Assembly: GCA_024734555.1 (NCBI GenBank)
Contig: JANPWX010000219.1
Coordinates: 273,076 to 337,075, forward strand
Reading direction: 5' to 3'
DNA: 64,000 nucleotides
Origin: Trochalopteron elliotii
Taxonomy: Eukaryota; Chordata; Aves; Passeriformes; Leiothrichidae
Below, piece by piece: positions 16,001 through 27,900 of the stretch. Position 1 is the first letter of the stretch. Every line of letters begins with the position of its first letter. Position numbers and translations under genes: made by a program. The notes beneath the pieces are model-generated. The model saw nothing but the letters and a program-made list of their open reading frames with translations. It searched no databases and was not told where the DNA came from.

Positions 16001-19000
16001 TACTGCATATAATAAAGTGTTCCTTCTATTACCTTGTTGAGTAAAAACATGTTTGTCTTGTTCCTGCTCATGTAGGAACAAGCAAAGAAAGCATATGAGC
16101 TGGCCAAAGCTATGGAGACTATGAAAGCCCATTTACAAGCCCAGCTGCGGAGCAAAGAAGTTGAGAACAACCGTCTGGCCACACAGCTGCGGGTATGTCT
16201 GCCCTGCCCCCTGGGGATTGTCTCTTCCTTTGCTCCCATGGACTGAATTCACTCACGAGGGGGAGTAGCACAAGCTTCTTGCAAAGTCTGGTTGACTGAA
16301 ATATTGGCTGGTGACGTTTATGCCATTAACACACAGCATGATTTTCAAATTAAGTAAGAGAAAGAGAAGTCTTTTTACTTTTGAGGCATGAGGCAAAATC
16401 TTAGCCTTAAGGTCTATGTGCATTAATTAGATTTTATTTTTCCTAAGTTAAGTTACTACATAATTATTGAAAAGATTGCTTTGGTTTAGTCAAGCATCAA
16501 GACAAACTGAAACTATTTATTTTGCGGTTTTGGAAAAATGCTGTGTCAATTTGATCATCCTTATTCATTTGTTCCACAGTATTAATGAGGAGGTAAAAAT
16601 TCCCCTGGTTTATTTTGATTAGAGTTTTATATTTAGCATATGTTGGGATGATGTTACAAGGAACATAAATGTGTTAATAGTGTAGACGAGCTTTAATCTG
16701 TTCTAGTAAGAGCTGCATAAAGCAACATTATTATATGCAAACATTCCATCAATAAAAAGAACTTTCTCAGGTAGATCAAAAGACTGGTAAAACAGTATTT
16801 ATTTTGGTTGGGAGAGAAATCGGTATTTTAGGAAGCAGCTTATGAAAGAAGAAAGGAAGGCTCTTGGAAGAAAAGGAAGATGTCATGCTGCCATCTCTTT
16901 CAGCATTTAGACTGGATTGTGTAGGTGAAACCTGACTGCAAATACCTTTAGGCTGAACACTGGGGATTTGTGCCTGGTTCTCATCACCATTTCTAGAAAA
17001 TTAGTTGCTGCTTTGAGTTTGCAGGTATAATACGGGCATTAATCCATATAGTGGGTTTTGTTCCCCTGCAGAATGTGGAGATCAGTGAAGCTCAGCTTAA
17101 GGAAGAGCTGGAACTTGCCTTGGAACAGCAGAAAGACACGAAGATGAAGGGGGATGATGATAAAGAGGCCCTGAAGAAAGCAATCCGTGCACAGAAAGAG
17201 CGAGCAGAGCGGAGTGACGAGTATGTGCAGAGACTGACTGCCCAGCTAGCAGAGAAGGTACCTGCTGAAACAGGAGAGGCCTAGTTTGAGGTCATGCTTT
17301 TAAATTGTTGACTTCTGGTAGCAGCCCTAGGGAGACTCTCTTCTTTGGACTAATGAAATTTTTTTTCTGTCTTGATGCCATGGCCCATTTATGCCAAGTT
17401 TAGAACAAATCCAGTTTGCTCAGCTGTCACTGTATTCACTGCATGTCCTAAGTTAAGGGCATCTCTGTGTATTATCTGCGTGTCTCACGCCAGTGATTAT
17501 TTTGTCTTCTTCCTTACTTTTTTCCTCTTGTGTTTCCCTTGTTTGACAGGAAAATACTATTGCTGAGATCCAGGCCAATCTTGAGTCCTGGAAGACTCGC
17601 TGCAGCAAAATAGTGAAGGAGAAGGATGACCTTGAACTAGAAGTCGTTTCACTGAACAGGTTAGAGTAAAATCAGTGCAGAGAAAGAAGCATGAGTGGGG
17701 ATGTGTTCAAAGTTCAAGGATAATTTAATTGAATAATAGCATTGAAATAAATATTTTAATTGGATTGCTTGTAAATAGCCAAGCAAACCCAGCACTGCCT
17801 AAGGGCTAGAGCAGAATTTAAGAGGTGGAGAGAGACATATGACTTCTTGCCACAGCAAAGGCAGACTCTTTAAGGTTTGCTGAGCCTTGAAACTGTTCCT
17901 ATGGCATTTTGTAATGCTTTGAATTAAGATATGTTTTGTTTTGAGATCTTTTTGAATAACTGAAAAGGAAGATATTAAAAGAGATAAGTAGTATAGTTGA
18001 TGCCAATTTTGTTATGAAGGTAAATAAATGTGTTAATATCACTGCAGTGCAGTTGCTGCTGCAGAGAAAAGTAGGTAGGTATGGGCTGAGAGAGGCATAT
18101 CTTTATCCTGTGCATGTTTGAGACAATTCATTTGAGCTCCAGGGAGACAACTCCAGTTAATTTCCAGGAGGTATAAAAAGATTGAAGTAGTTGAACAGTG
18201 AAACAGAGAAGTGTGCATACATGACTGGCGATGGAAGATAAAAGGATAGGGGAAAGTCATGTTTCTGAGGCTAGTTTTCAAAGGTTAAGAGCCTCACTCT
18301 CATCACTTAATGGATTAATTCTCTTTCTGTGTGGCAGCCGTATTGCAGACTTGATGGAACAACTGGCAAGGGTCCAGGAAAAGACACGGGATGAACATGA
18401 AGCTTTGGGAGATAAAGTGCAGCAATTGACTGGAGAGAACAATACTTTGAAGAGAGATAATGAAAGACTAAAGGTCAGTGACTCTAAGAGTTTGAAGATC
18501 AAATGCTAGGAGGAAAAGAAGGGGGAATTAGAATAACTTGCTTGGCCACTGAGCACCAAGTCAAATTGCACCCATTGCTCCTATACAGTTTCAAACCTGT
18601 TCATATCACCTGACTGTGACAGGGCCAGTGTGCTGGGAGGAGACAGAGGAAGCGTACATACTGGGAGAACTGTGTTTCTTCAATGTTTTGGCTAGGAGTA
18701 TCTCCAGCTACTGTTTCGTCTAGCTGGGATCTTAAATCTTGTCTTCACCTTTATGCTGCTGACCAGAGAATAAACAGCTGTTGCAGCTCATACAGAGAGA
18801 ATGGTAATATCCAGAATGAAAAAAATGACTGGCACATTTCTCCTGTTTTCCTTTACCATGAGTGATCTTGTGGGTGATCTACATCTTTTTTCCATCTCAA
18901 ACCTCTGTGCCCTGCTGATGCAAATTTGGCAGTCTACTGAAGTCTGGAAAGTTTTGGCAACTTGCATGGACAAAACTGTATTTTCTCAGTCTAGACAACA

Positions 19001-20222
19001 TTAGACAGCTCACATGGCTGGTACTTCCAAGCTCTCAGTGGGAAATGTTTTCTTTTTTCAGGCTGCTCTGAACTCAATGGAGGACAAGCTGAACCGTGCG
19101 CAGATGGAGCTGCAGCATCTCCAGAACTCTGTCAGGAGCTATGAAGGGTTGATTGAAACCTACACTGCACAGGTGGGTCTCAGAACCTTCAGTCCTTGCA
19201 TAAAGGTGTTTTCTCCTTCCACTGTGGCTAATTCTGTAATGCCGTAGCTATTGCCAACTGCAGCAGTTTTAATTACTCCAAGGCATTGCATGCTTGTGTT
19301 GAAAACTACATATAACAGATAAAGTCTGTGCTCTTTTTTTGAATGTCCAGGCACAGAAGGCCCGAAAGGAAGCAGATGATCTGGCAGCAAGACTGGAGAG
19401 TTGTGAAAATGAGAACGTGACAATGAGAGATGAAATGAACAAGGAGATTGAAGACGTAACTATCCCTCTAAAGACATGTTGTAGACATTCATGGATCTTA
19501 GTGTTCTGAATCTAGTGAAAAACAGCTGTGAATAGGAAAGAAAAGGCTTGTCTTGACTCTGCCTTTTGCATCAGATTTTTCTCAGGACTTGTTCAATAAG
19601 GTTTGCAGAAGGAATATTTAGCAGCTTCTTTTTGACTATATGGCATTCTTCCAAGATGTATAAATTATTTAGTGTGTCCTTTGCTGCAGGAATAGTGGTT
19701 TAGAACAGTGGAATTAGGTAGGTTACACCATTATCTGATGTGGAACAGCTGACCTCAAACGCAGAGCTTGTACTTCTAAAAAAATTGAAGCCCACAATCC
19801 AAAATACTCATTCTTACACCATCCATAGGGAATGCCAGATCCTAAGTGAAAGCATTTTGGAGTAGGAAAAGACCTTAGGTTTTGAACTCCAGCACTGGCA
19901 AAATATCCACACAGTGTCATCATGGTTGTGGACTAACAAAGCTTCATTGAAGTAGAGAAATTTTTTAGTCTTGATCTTACGAACATTTGAAAGTTCCTCA
20001 CGTTCTCTTCTTTGATTGCAGGCTCGTGAGAAGTTCCAGTCCCAGCTTGCTGATCTGGAAAAACTGCCCGAGATCCTGAAGTACACTGAGACACAGCTGG
20101 CAGAGTGCCATGAGCAGCTCATGTGTTATGAGAAGAAGAACACAGACCTGTGTGCCATGATTGCAGATCTCCGTCAGCTGGTAAGGGACTGGCAGAAAAT
20201 GCCCGTACCAGCGCAGTCCTGA
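7028..20222 (+). CDS. ODF2: ODF2 short (sperm-fibre type) isoform: alternative N- and C-termini
   Basis: Alternative start: ATG at 7028 in a GTTCCATGG context, 17 coding bases to donor 7045. It splices to 7567-7648 (or 7570-7648) and then into common exon 9680. Frame is kept across both junctions, giving a new N-terminus [15 protein letters not shown] ending SLKVT. Mammalian ODF2 likewise has a separate non-cenexin N-terminus joined at the same common exon. Alternative end: reading through the 20180 donor adds [13 protein letters not shown] and stops at 20220-20222. Human short ODF2 also continues with VRDWQK at this point. With both ends the protein is about 640 residues. Pairing the two ends in one transcript is an inference. 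Confidence 0.7.
7567..7648 (+). other. ODF2: ODF2 alternative 5' coding exon with NAGNAG acceptor
   Basis: It has a pyrimidine-rich tract, then TTTCTGTAGCAG, and a donor ACT|GTAAGT. The tandem TAG/CAG acceptor would add or drop one Arg codon (LLARCVSS versus LLACVSS). The exon is open only in the frame set by the ATG at 7028 and the common exon at 9680, which argues for a real exon. Confidence 0.65.
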
Positions 20223-23166
20223 ACTCTGAAAGCAGAATGAATTTCTAATCACAGCAAGGTTCAAACTTCGTCTCTGTTCTCGTCTCTTTTTGAAAAGATT
20301 AAACCTGCACTGCAAAATAAAAGTGTGTGCCATGTCTTTGTGCAAGAAGTTAGTGGCTTTGCTGGTAGCATTCCTTAATGTTTGAAAGGTTTCACATCCC
20401 TTGGTGCAGAATCTTTCTGGGGCTTGTTAGCAGCTGTGGCAGCACTTGCTAATGCCAGCCCTTGCTTCTGTTACCTTCATCCTCTTGCCAGCTTTCCCTC
20501 CTGTAGTTTTCTGCTGATGGTGCTGACCTAACCATTTTCTCACTCTGATTTTGGGTTGTTTTCCTAGTTTCTGATATTTGTTCCCAAAGACTGAGTAGGT
20601 ATTGCATGACAATTTCAGACAGGGATGACATCTACAGGTGTGCCTCAAGACAGCACATGATCTCTTTCTGACCACTTTAGTCTGCTTGGTTTGGAATTAT
20701 AAACCTCCGTGGTGTTTCAGCCTCTGATGCTGTTGTGGGCTGCTGGCATGTTTGTGGCTGCTGTTTTTGTGTGTGTCCTTGGTTTGCAGGTGCTGCTCTA
20801 CCTGCAGGAATTTATGGGCCTGGCTTTTCCTACACCTTCCTAGACTGTAACTGGAAGCATCAGCTAAATGCATGTTTAGTTCTTTTCTATACAGTGTTCC
20901 CTTTCATAAGCTCTCCAGAAGCTACAAATGGAACATACTTCCGAGAGCTGCATATGTTTTAGGTGGTTGGACTTGGGTGTGTAGTGATTACTCTGTGAAA
21001 TAATTAATTCCTGTAATTTTTAGATTGACCTCCAGGGGGACAAAATGGAGATGACAAGAGAGAGATATCAGTCTGCCCAAGAGGAGAAAAAGCAACTCAC
21101 CTTGAAGGTGGAGGAGCTAGAAAGGTTAGAAATACTAGGCTCTCTTGCCTTTTTAACCTTCCATTTCCATTGTTTTTACAGGGGATTGAAACAGCTTCAG
21201 TCTTGTTCCAGTTCCCCACATGCCTCCAGGATTCTGTGTATTTGTTTATCCCACAAGGCTCTCTAATCAGTAGCTGTCCACTGAGTGTTATATGCTTTTG
21301 CAGCAACACCTGTTGTGAATGTTGTTAGACAGGATGATGGCTTAGACAGCAGAGAAACCAGCTCCTTGTCCATTCTAGCCTAGCAATTCTGAGGTTACTA
21401 GATATGACAGTATTTTTACCTATGCTTATAAATTTCTCTCAGTGACAGTGTCTCAGAAAATGCAGTTATATGGGTATGCTGTAGCTCCTTCAATCTTTGA
21501 CATTTTGATTAGAGGACTGGAGAACTGTTTCTTGAGGCTCTCACCTTTCAAAGGGGAATAGAATCTATTACCAGAGGAGTCAGGACCTGACAAAAGTCAG
21601 AATGAAACACACTCCATTTAAAATGAATAGGTTTCCTTCCCTTATTGTCTTAAACTAGAAAACTAGACTCCACGAATGCCCAGAACATAGAATTCCTTCA
21701 GGTCATAGCAAAGCGTGAGGAGTCCATCCACCAGTGTCAGCTGCGGCTGGAGGAGAAGAGCCGCGAGTGCAGCTCCCTGGCACGTCAGCTGGAGGTGGCC
21801 ATTGAGGATGCCAAAAGACAAGTGAGTGATTTCTCATGTTTGTGAATTCACCCAAAGCTACCCAGGCTGTGAAAATGCTGAAAATACCTTCTCAGCTTAT
21901 GACCAAACCTATTAAAATCATAGTGTTCAGTGAAATACAAGTAATGTGCTGGTGCTGTTTGTCAGCGCTGTTGAAGAACTGAATTCAGTTTGCAACAGAG
22001 AAAAGCACGAGACTGAGCTGCTGCTTATGTATGAGAATGTGTTAGTTAAACTTTAAAGGGCTTTTGTGGGCAATGGGTAGGGAAAAACCATTCTTCCATA
22101 GACACCTCTTTAACAAAGTTTTTCTGTGTAGGTGGAACAAACTCGAGAACGAGCAGTCTCCAGAGAGAGAGCAGCCCAGTCCAAGATGTTGGATTTGGAG
22201 ACCCAGCTGAGCAGGAATAAAACAGCGCTGAACCAGCTGCATCGGAACAAAGAGGATGTGAGTGGCTTGTGGGGGATTCTCCTGCTCTACTGGTGGTGCC
22301 CTGGCAGCAATAGGATTCCATAAATCATCCTGTGGATGTGCTGCTGAAGTCATGCAGAGCTGTGTCTGAATGTGATGTGCCCTTGTGTATGTCCATGTAT
22401 GTGTGACATTGGACATGTCTGCTGTGTCACCATTTCAGGAGTGCGTAGAAAGTGATAGGCAAGTGAGAGTACAATGATGTGAATTAACTTGGTGTAAAGT
22501 TTTGTATGTGTTAGAAAACAGACTTTCCTTGTGTTCATAGGAGATTTGCACTAGGTATCATAGACAGATTTCAACTTCATTTTGCCTGTATCAGAGAGAG
22601 TGCACTTTCTCTTCTAGAGGAAAGGATTTCTTCTAGAAGAAGGCCTGGGAATCTTTTGTCATGTCCTATTTATCTTGCTTTCTTTAGTTTTACTTGGAAT
22701 TGTGTTGGATCAGGTCAAGTTGCTTTTCAGAAAAGGGCGTGTTTAATTCCCCATAACTACAGCTAATATATTTTAAAAGCCCAACTGATTAGCCACATTG
22801 TCTCCTGCTTTTATCAGCGGGTTGCTGAATGGAGTTGGGAATGAGCAGAAATTATAAATATCACAGCACCATCTATGGTAATGCCATCTCCTGCTGTGCT
22901 AATTCTGGCTCTCCTCAGCACTTTGGGGGAAGAGTTTAAGATGAACAGGATGAACGTTGCTGCCTTTCAGCCTGTTTTGTGCTCCTGTGCAGGCAGAGCG
23001 CCAGTACGAAAGCCGCCTCCAGGACCTGCGGGATCGGCTGGAGCAGTCGGAGAGCACCAACCGCAGCATGCAGAACTACGTCCAGTTCCTCAAGTCTTCC
23101 TACGACAATGTTTTTAGGGAAAGTGCTTTCCTGGGCTCTCCCAGCCACGCTCGCTCTCTTCTCTGA
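8383..23166 (+). CDS. ODF2: Outer dense fibre protein 2, long cenexin-type isoform
   Basis: Exons: 8383-8493, 9680-9796, 10409-10573, 12391-12557, 13586-13715, 14027-14158, 14895-14969, 15445-15516, 16076-16192, 17072-17257, 17550-17659, 18338-18473, 19062-19172, 19351-19455, 20022-20180, 21024-21124, 21659-21821, 22132-22257, 22993-23166. Frame is kept at every junction and gives 818 residues. The product is a coiled-coil scaffold of the mother-centriole appendages (cenexin) and, in other isoforms, of sperm-tail outer dense fibres. The start ATG ([19 protein letters not shown]) matches the cenexin-specific N-terminus. The body is almost all charged heptad coiled coil (for example [20 protein letters not shown]). 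The last three exon blocks carry the cenexin tail ([31 protein letters not shown]). The final 14 residues after NVFR differ from the mammalian tail I remember and are the least certain part. Leader exon probably 8337-8382. Confidence 0.93.
10868..12003 (-). repeat. CR1 LINE with reverse-transcriptase ORF remnant, minus orientation
   Basis: It starts with CACAGAATCATTAAGAATCACAGAATGG (reverse complement of the CR1 3' octamers) and the CR1 3' UTR. Beyond the internal minisatellite (11341-11741), the minus strand encodes the C-terminal CR1 ORF2 segment, recognisable as [19 protein letters not shown] and [13 protein letters not shown]. It is broken by the repeat array and truncated near 12003, so it is not active. 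It sits in the ODF2 intron between exons 10573 and 12391. Confidence 0.85.
11341..11741. repeat. Two-variant 44/45-bp minisatellite inside CR1
   Basis: Nine tandem units share CTCAATGTCC at the start and TGGACACAGCA at the end. Variant A (44 bp; TGAACTGAGGGGCCAGAGC, once TAAACTGAGG) is at 11341, 11430, 11519 and 11698. Variant B (45 bp; AAACCAAGACATCCAGAAC) is at 11385, 11474, 11563, 11608 and 11653. The order is A-B-A-B-A-B-B-B-A. Lengths sum exactly to 401 bp. The flanking CR1 has a single copy of the motif, so the array arose by expansion within the element. Confidence 0.95.
12005..12265 (-). repeat. Second CR1 LINE 3' fragment, minus orientation
   Basis: A new CR1 3' UTR begins at GGTTGGAAAAGACTTCC, runs through CCATCACCACCTTG, GAGTGCCATATCCAG and GGTGACTCCACCACC, and ends near GTCACCTGGG. 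It abuts the previous CR1 and lacks the terminal octamers, so one of the two was truncated at the junction. The coding exon of ODF2 follows about 125 bp later. Confidence 0.8.
20181..20345 (+). terminator. ODF2: ODF2 intronic alternative terminus with poly(A) signal
   Basis: Readthrough of the GTAAGG donor encodes 13 residues, then TGA at 20220-20222. A canonical AATAAA lies at 20316-20321, about 95 bases downstream, followed by GTGTGTGCC and TTTGTGC (GU-rich). This makes a complete short 3' UTR for the short isoform. Confidence 0.7.
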
Positions 23167-23345
23167 GGGAAATACTCTCCTTGCACCTTTTTTAAGCACA
23201 CAGAAGGAGCTTTGTTTCAAAAGCCATATTGATAGAGAAAACTGGATGGCGTTTCAGGGTCACTGTTGGGTGATTTTTTTTTTTTTATTGCAGAATGAGA
23301 AAATAAAATGATGTTGGCATCTGATTGAAATGCGGGGTATCAGCA
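23167..23345 (+). terminator. ODF2: 3' UTR and poly(A) signal of long ODF2
   Basis: AATAAA at 23302-23307 lies about 136 bases after the cenexin stop, and GT-rich sequence (GGTTTGGTGGTGCAGG) follows. The T-run plus TTGCAG just before it also resembles a splice acceptor, so an extra 3' exon is not excluded. Confidence 0.55.
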
Positions 23346-24480
23346 ATACTGGTTTGGTGGTGCAGGTTGGTGTTGCACCATAAACTAAGCCCCAAAACCA
23401 GGTGGTTTTGCATATAATGGGAAAGATCCTTTTCTTCCTGTTAGATCATGATGGTTTCAGCTCTTAAAACCCATCAGAGGTTTGTTGAGTGTGTTCATTT
23501 TTGTAAGAGCTCTCTTCGTGCTTCACTTCTCATTCGGTTTCTCTGTTGGGGAGATCATGTGGGGGTTTTTTGCCTGCGGGGGTTTTTAAATAATTTTTTT
23601 ATACTGCTGGTGTGATGCTGAAAATAACTGAGGTGCCTGAGCTCTACACTCTCAAGAGATAATCTGCTGCACAACCACAGTGTTTGTAACAATTTTATAC
23701 CAGAAATTATGAGTTTGGTTTGGTTTTTTATACTTGATTCTTATATACACCCTGATCCTTACCTTTATTTGTGAGTGTGATGCTAATACTGCTTTACTCC
23801 TCCTACCGTGATTTTCTGATCCTGAGTACACACACTCAAGACTGAGCCAAAACAATCTAAATTTGAAAGAAATCAGTGTCACTTCATTTGGGGTCTTGGT
23901 GCAAATGCTGTGTGACTTCTGGGTGTGCGTGAAATCTTGACTTTCTCTTAAGCCAACTAAGGAGCGGCTGCAGATATTCAATTTCTTCATCACATTCCCG
24001 TGCATCTTCTGGAAAATCGGGTCTTTTGCGTGTCTCTAACGTCCATGTGCTCTCTAATATCCTATTGTTTCTACTAAATGGTTTTTTAGGGGGACAAAAA
24101 TAAACCTTGTTTTTTATTTTTCTCTCTTTTGTATCCTGTTTATGTGCTGTGTGATGTGGTCAGTGGCAGTATTTGTCATAAAAGTTTTCTAAACTATTCA
24201 GCTTTCAAAAGATCTGTAATTGCGTGTGTTTAACACTAAAAATTCCAGAAGTGCTGGGGGAGAAACCAATAAACTGTATTTTAATTGGTTATAGTGGGGA
24301 TTTCCTCTTCAGGTGCTGTGTGTGTCTGAGTTTGGAAAAGCAAACACACCCCAGAGCTGTTGGTGCAGACAGCTGAATTCCAAACTCTTTCTGTGGTTCA
24401 TGGGTGGAGCCTTCCCTCTGCTTCTGCGCCCGGAGCTAAGCAGCGCAAGGCGAGAATACACAGAAAAAGTGGGAAATCGG
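23346..24480. other. ODF2-GLE1 intergenic region
   Basis: AT-rich sequence with T-runs. No exon-like or repeat signal was recognised. Further AATAAA hexamers near 24110 and 24270 could serve as distal ODF2 ends. Confidence 0.4.
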
Positions 24481-24489
24481 TGAACCTGC

Positions 24490-24960
24490 GGCCGTTTCCC
24501 GGTTGTTTCCTCAACGCTCCGCTGCCGGGGGCGGGACTCGAACCCGCGGCCGGGCCGGGCCCTGCCTGTCCGCCAGGGGGCGGCCGCCGGCCCTCCCGCC
24601 CGGCACGAGGCGGATGCGGCCGTTGCGGCCCGGAAGGGGCGGGATGGCGCCGGCCCGGCCGTGAGGGACCCCTGGGACCGCGAGGGACCCGCTGGGCCGG
24701 GGCAGGGTGGCCATGGAGTCGTGGGAGCTCCGCTTCGACACTCTGGAGGCCCTGCGCCTCTCCAGCAAGGGCCGGCTGAACTACTGCAGCCGCTGGCAGG
24801 AGGATGAGGTGAGGGCTCGCCCCAGGAGTCGGCCCTGCCCGCTGGGGAACACCGACCGCTCATCTCGGTGACACTCAGGGCTTGAAATACTCCCAGGCCG
24901 GGTCCAGGCTCGGAAGCGCGCGGTCAGGGAGGGCGTTCAACTGTCCTGCAAAAGTGGGAG
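24490..24960 (+). promoter_or_regulatory. GLE1: GLE1 CpG-island promoter
   Basis: A dense CpG cluster spans GLE1 exon 1. An ETS-type core plus SP1-type box (CCGGAAGGGGCGGGA, about 24630-24644) lies about 75 bases before the start codon. No TATA box is seen. A perfect tRNA T-arm/B-box-like element on the minus strand (24531-24547) also sits here. A six-codon upstream ORF (24644-24664) would be in the leader if transcription starts upstream of it. Confidence 0.65.
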
Positions 24961-27900
24961 AGTCCGGAAAAAGTGTTGGAGAGACGGCAGGAAAAAGGGT
25001 TAAATGGGATACTGAGCTGCGGTGATAAAGCAGCAGATTGTGCAGATGTGCTCGTGCTGTGTTAAAGTTTTATTAAATGTTTTGGCTGTGTCGCATTCAC
25101 GGGGAATGTTTTCTCTCAAGGCTGCCTTGGAAGGATGTGTGGCTCCCGTTGAGCTCTCCCCTTACTGTGGCTGGGTGCTGGACAGCCTTGGTGGGCAATT
25201 ATCCCAAGAAATCACACCCTCCGGGACCTCAACGCCCAAACAATCCACTCCACTCCCAAAACGGGCATCTGCGGAGAAGGTGCCGCCTGACAGCTCTTCA
25301 CCATCTTCATCTACGGAGCCCAGTGAGACCAAGGTAGCTCTCTGATTATAATCCATGTGTTTATGGAGCAGCTGTGAGAAAAAAAAGTTCTAACTTGCTG
25401 CCATAAATTGTTAGATTAAGGCTGGTTTCTGCTCTGTTAATTTATGGGGAAAACATCCTTAATTTTAGGTTTTTTGTAGCATGAACCGGTGATGATAAAA
25501 TTAGTATTAACAAGATTTTCATAGAAGAATGTTTCAAAGTAGACCCAAAGCAAACTATTTTTCACCATAACTGAGGAAAATAAGTGGAACTCTGTTGTGT
25601 TATGGATTAGCAGCACAGGATTCATCCATTTGGAGGGATAAGGTCACAGGGGAGGGTCAGGGCTGTTGTAAAAGTCCACGAGTAACCACACTGGGTTCTC
25701 TGGAATCTTTGAGTGATTTACATGTATTCTGACTCTATTTTACGAGGCAGAAGAGTAGGAAGCTGGGCAGTGGGCAGTTGAGTTTTGGAAGTTATTAAAT
25801 TGATGAAGCCATTTCATGATTTCCCTCTGGAAAGAGAAGTGTCCATTGTTTTGTTCAATGATGACTTCACCCCATGACAGTGATACTGAACAGCAAAGTT
25901 TTGTATCATCCTGCCTCTAGTGAGACTTAAAAAATATATTGTGAGGAAAAGGTATTAATGAAGCAGCAGTATGTGATAGACTTCATTAGAGAGTCTCAAG
26001 ACTCCTCCTGAAGAATGAGTCAAAGTATAAACCTGTATTGACTTCTTCCAGTGTATTGTCTTCCCTGACTGTTGAGAGGACATGAGGGGTTGTTTGGGCT
26101 TTTCAGGTGTCAGTTGGCCTTTGTCAATGTCCTTGAGACTCTTGGTATGTCTGCTCCCAGTTTTAGTGATTGGAAAAGTAATTATCCCAATCTCATAAAT
26201 GCACTGGAGGATACTCAATATAGTCAGGTTGGGTTGCTGGGGTACATAACTGCTCTAGAAATGTGTATTTGTAGATTCTTTTGTCTGTTTTTTTCACAAA
26301 TAATAGTTTAGGGGACTTCTTTTACCTGTTTTCCTCCATGAGTTGCTGATCCTGTGCTTAGTTGCTGATTTTGCTTTAATGCTGACCATGCAGGAAAATG
26401 ATCATCTTAGTCTCCTGGAAATAAATCAAGAAGTTGTTCCAGCAGTTCTGTCATCTAAAGTTGCAAAAGTTGAAGGCTGCATCCGGATGTATGAAGAGAT
26501 GCACAGGCTGAAAGCAAAGGTAAGAAAAAGTGATTGAGGGGGTGTCTGTGAATCCCAGGAGAGCTCCACAGTCAGAGGGAACAGTGCAAGGACAGAAAGT
26601 TATAAATGTTGGGCCGTTTAGTTTGTGTTTTTCTTCTGTCCAAATTGTTCAATGCCTACCTTGGGTGCCCCTCTGTCATGCAGGAGAGGCTGAGGCAGCG
26701 GCAGGAGGAGCAGGAGCAGATGGTGAGGGCAGCCTATGCCCAGGCCAGTGAGCAGCTGAAGCGCTTTGATGAGCTGAGGGAGCTAAAGAGGCATCAGGAA
26801 TTCCAAGAGTTGCAAGAAGTAATGGAGAAGAGGTGAGAGTACCTCTGGTATCATTAGAATTTTATAGCACTTAATCAAAGTGAGGATTAATTCCTGTCCC
26901 TGACAGTTCTGTGCTAGTCACTTGTGGTTGGAAATCTCACCTGCTGCTTGTCTTACATTAACTATCCTGTTAGGGTTTGGCTGTCAGAGTAGATGTCTGG
27001 CTATTGTTGAGGCTTCAGTGGTTAGAAAAAGACAATATTTGTGATAGCTAAAGTTCCTTTAGCTTGTTTGAAGAATAACTTACTGTGTGTTGGTTTGTGT
27101 TTTGTCTCCTGAATGTCTTGAATACAGTTTTTCTGTCTTTATGTGTATTGTAGCTCAAAGGAGGCTCAGGGGCAGCAAGAGAAGTTGAAGGAAGAACACC
27201 GACATAGAGCAAAGGTCTGAGACTTTTAAGAATTGTCATTCATAGAGCACCATGACTGCCGGGTGGGAACTGGAAAGACCAATTGATTTATCTGTATTTC
27301 CATGACATTCTGAAGTAAAGATGGATTTTTTTGTGCTCTCTTGGGCATCTGCTGCAGTGTGGAAATGCAGTAAAGGCAATTGTGTCACAGGAATGGGAAC
27401 GCCCTGTAAAGCTGGAGTCATCAGACCAGGAAGGAACTGTACAACTGGAGTTATTGAAGTATTTTATGATTCTTGTGTCTTTGTCTCCCCAGATATTGAA
27501 CCTGAAATTGCGTGAGGCAGAGCAGCAGAGGCAGCGCCAGGAAGAGCTGGAACGTTTGCGCAAGGAGGAGGGCCAGGAGAGACTGCGCCGCCTTTATTCC
27601 ATCCAGGAGGAGCTGCTGCAGCTGAACCAGCAGATTGATCCCAACTACAGGCACAAAGACTTGCCCAGAATTGATCTGTCTGCATACAGCAATCGTGGCA
27701 ACCAGATCTGTGGACTGGTGTCAGGGCTCATCCGCACCACGAGCGAGGTACAGGCTCTGGAGTTGTTAACTTTGGCTGTCATTCCTTCGTAAAGCTCCCT
27801 GTAGTTGTCTTCAAAGGCAGCTTGTCATGAAGCCCTTAAATAAGATGTCACAGCAATGTTTTTAGATATTCATCCTATAAAGCACCCAATTTCAAAGGGG

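Noticed and set aside
24520..24600. Complete tRNA gene in the GLE1 promoter
   Set aside because: The T-arm is perfect, but the A-box-like TGGC lies too close (about 30 bases) and no matching acceptor or anticodon stem was found.
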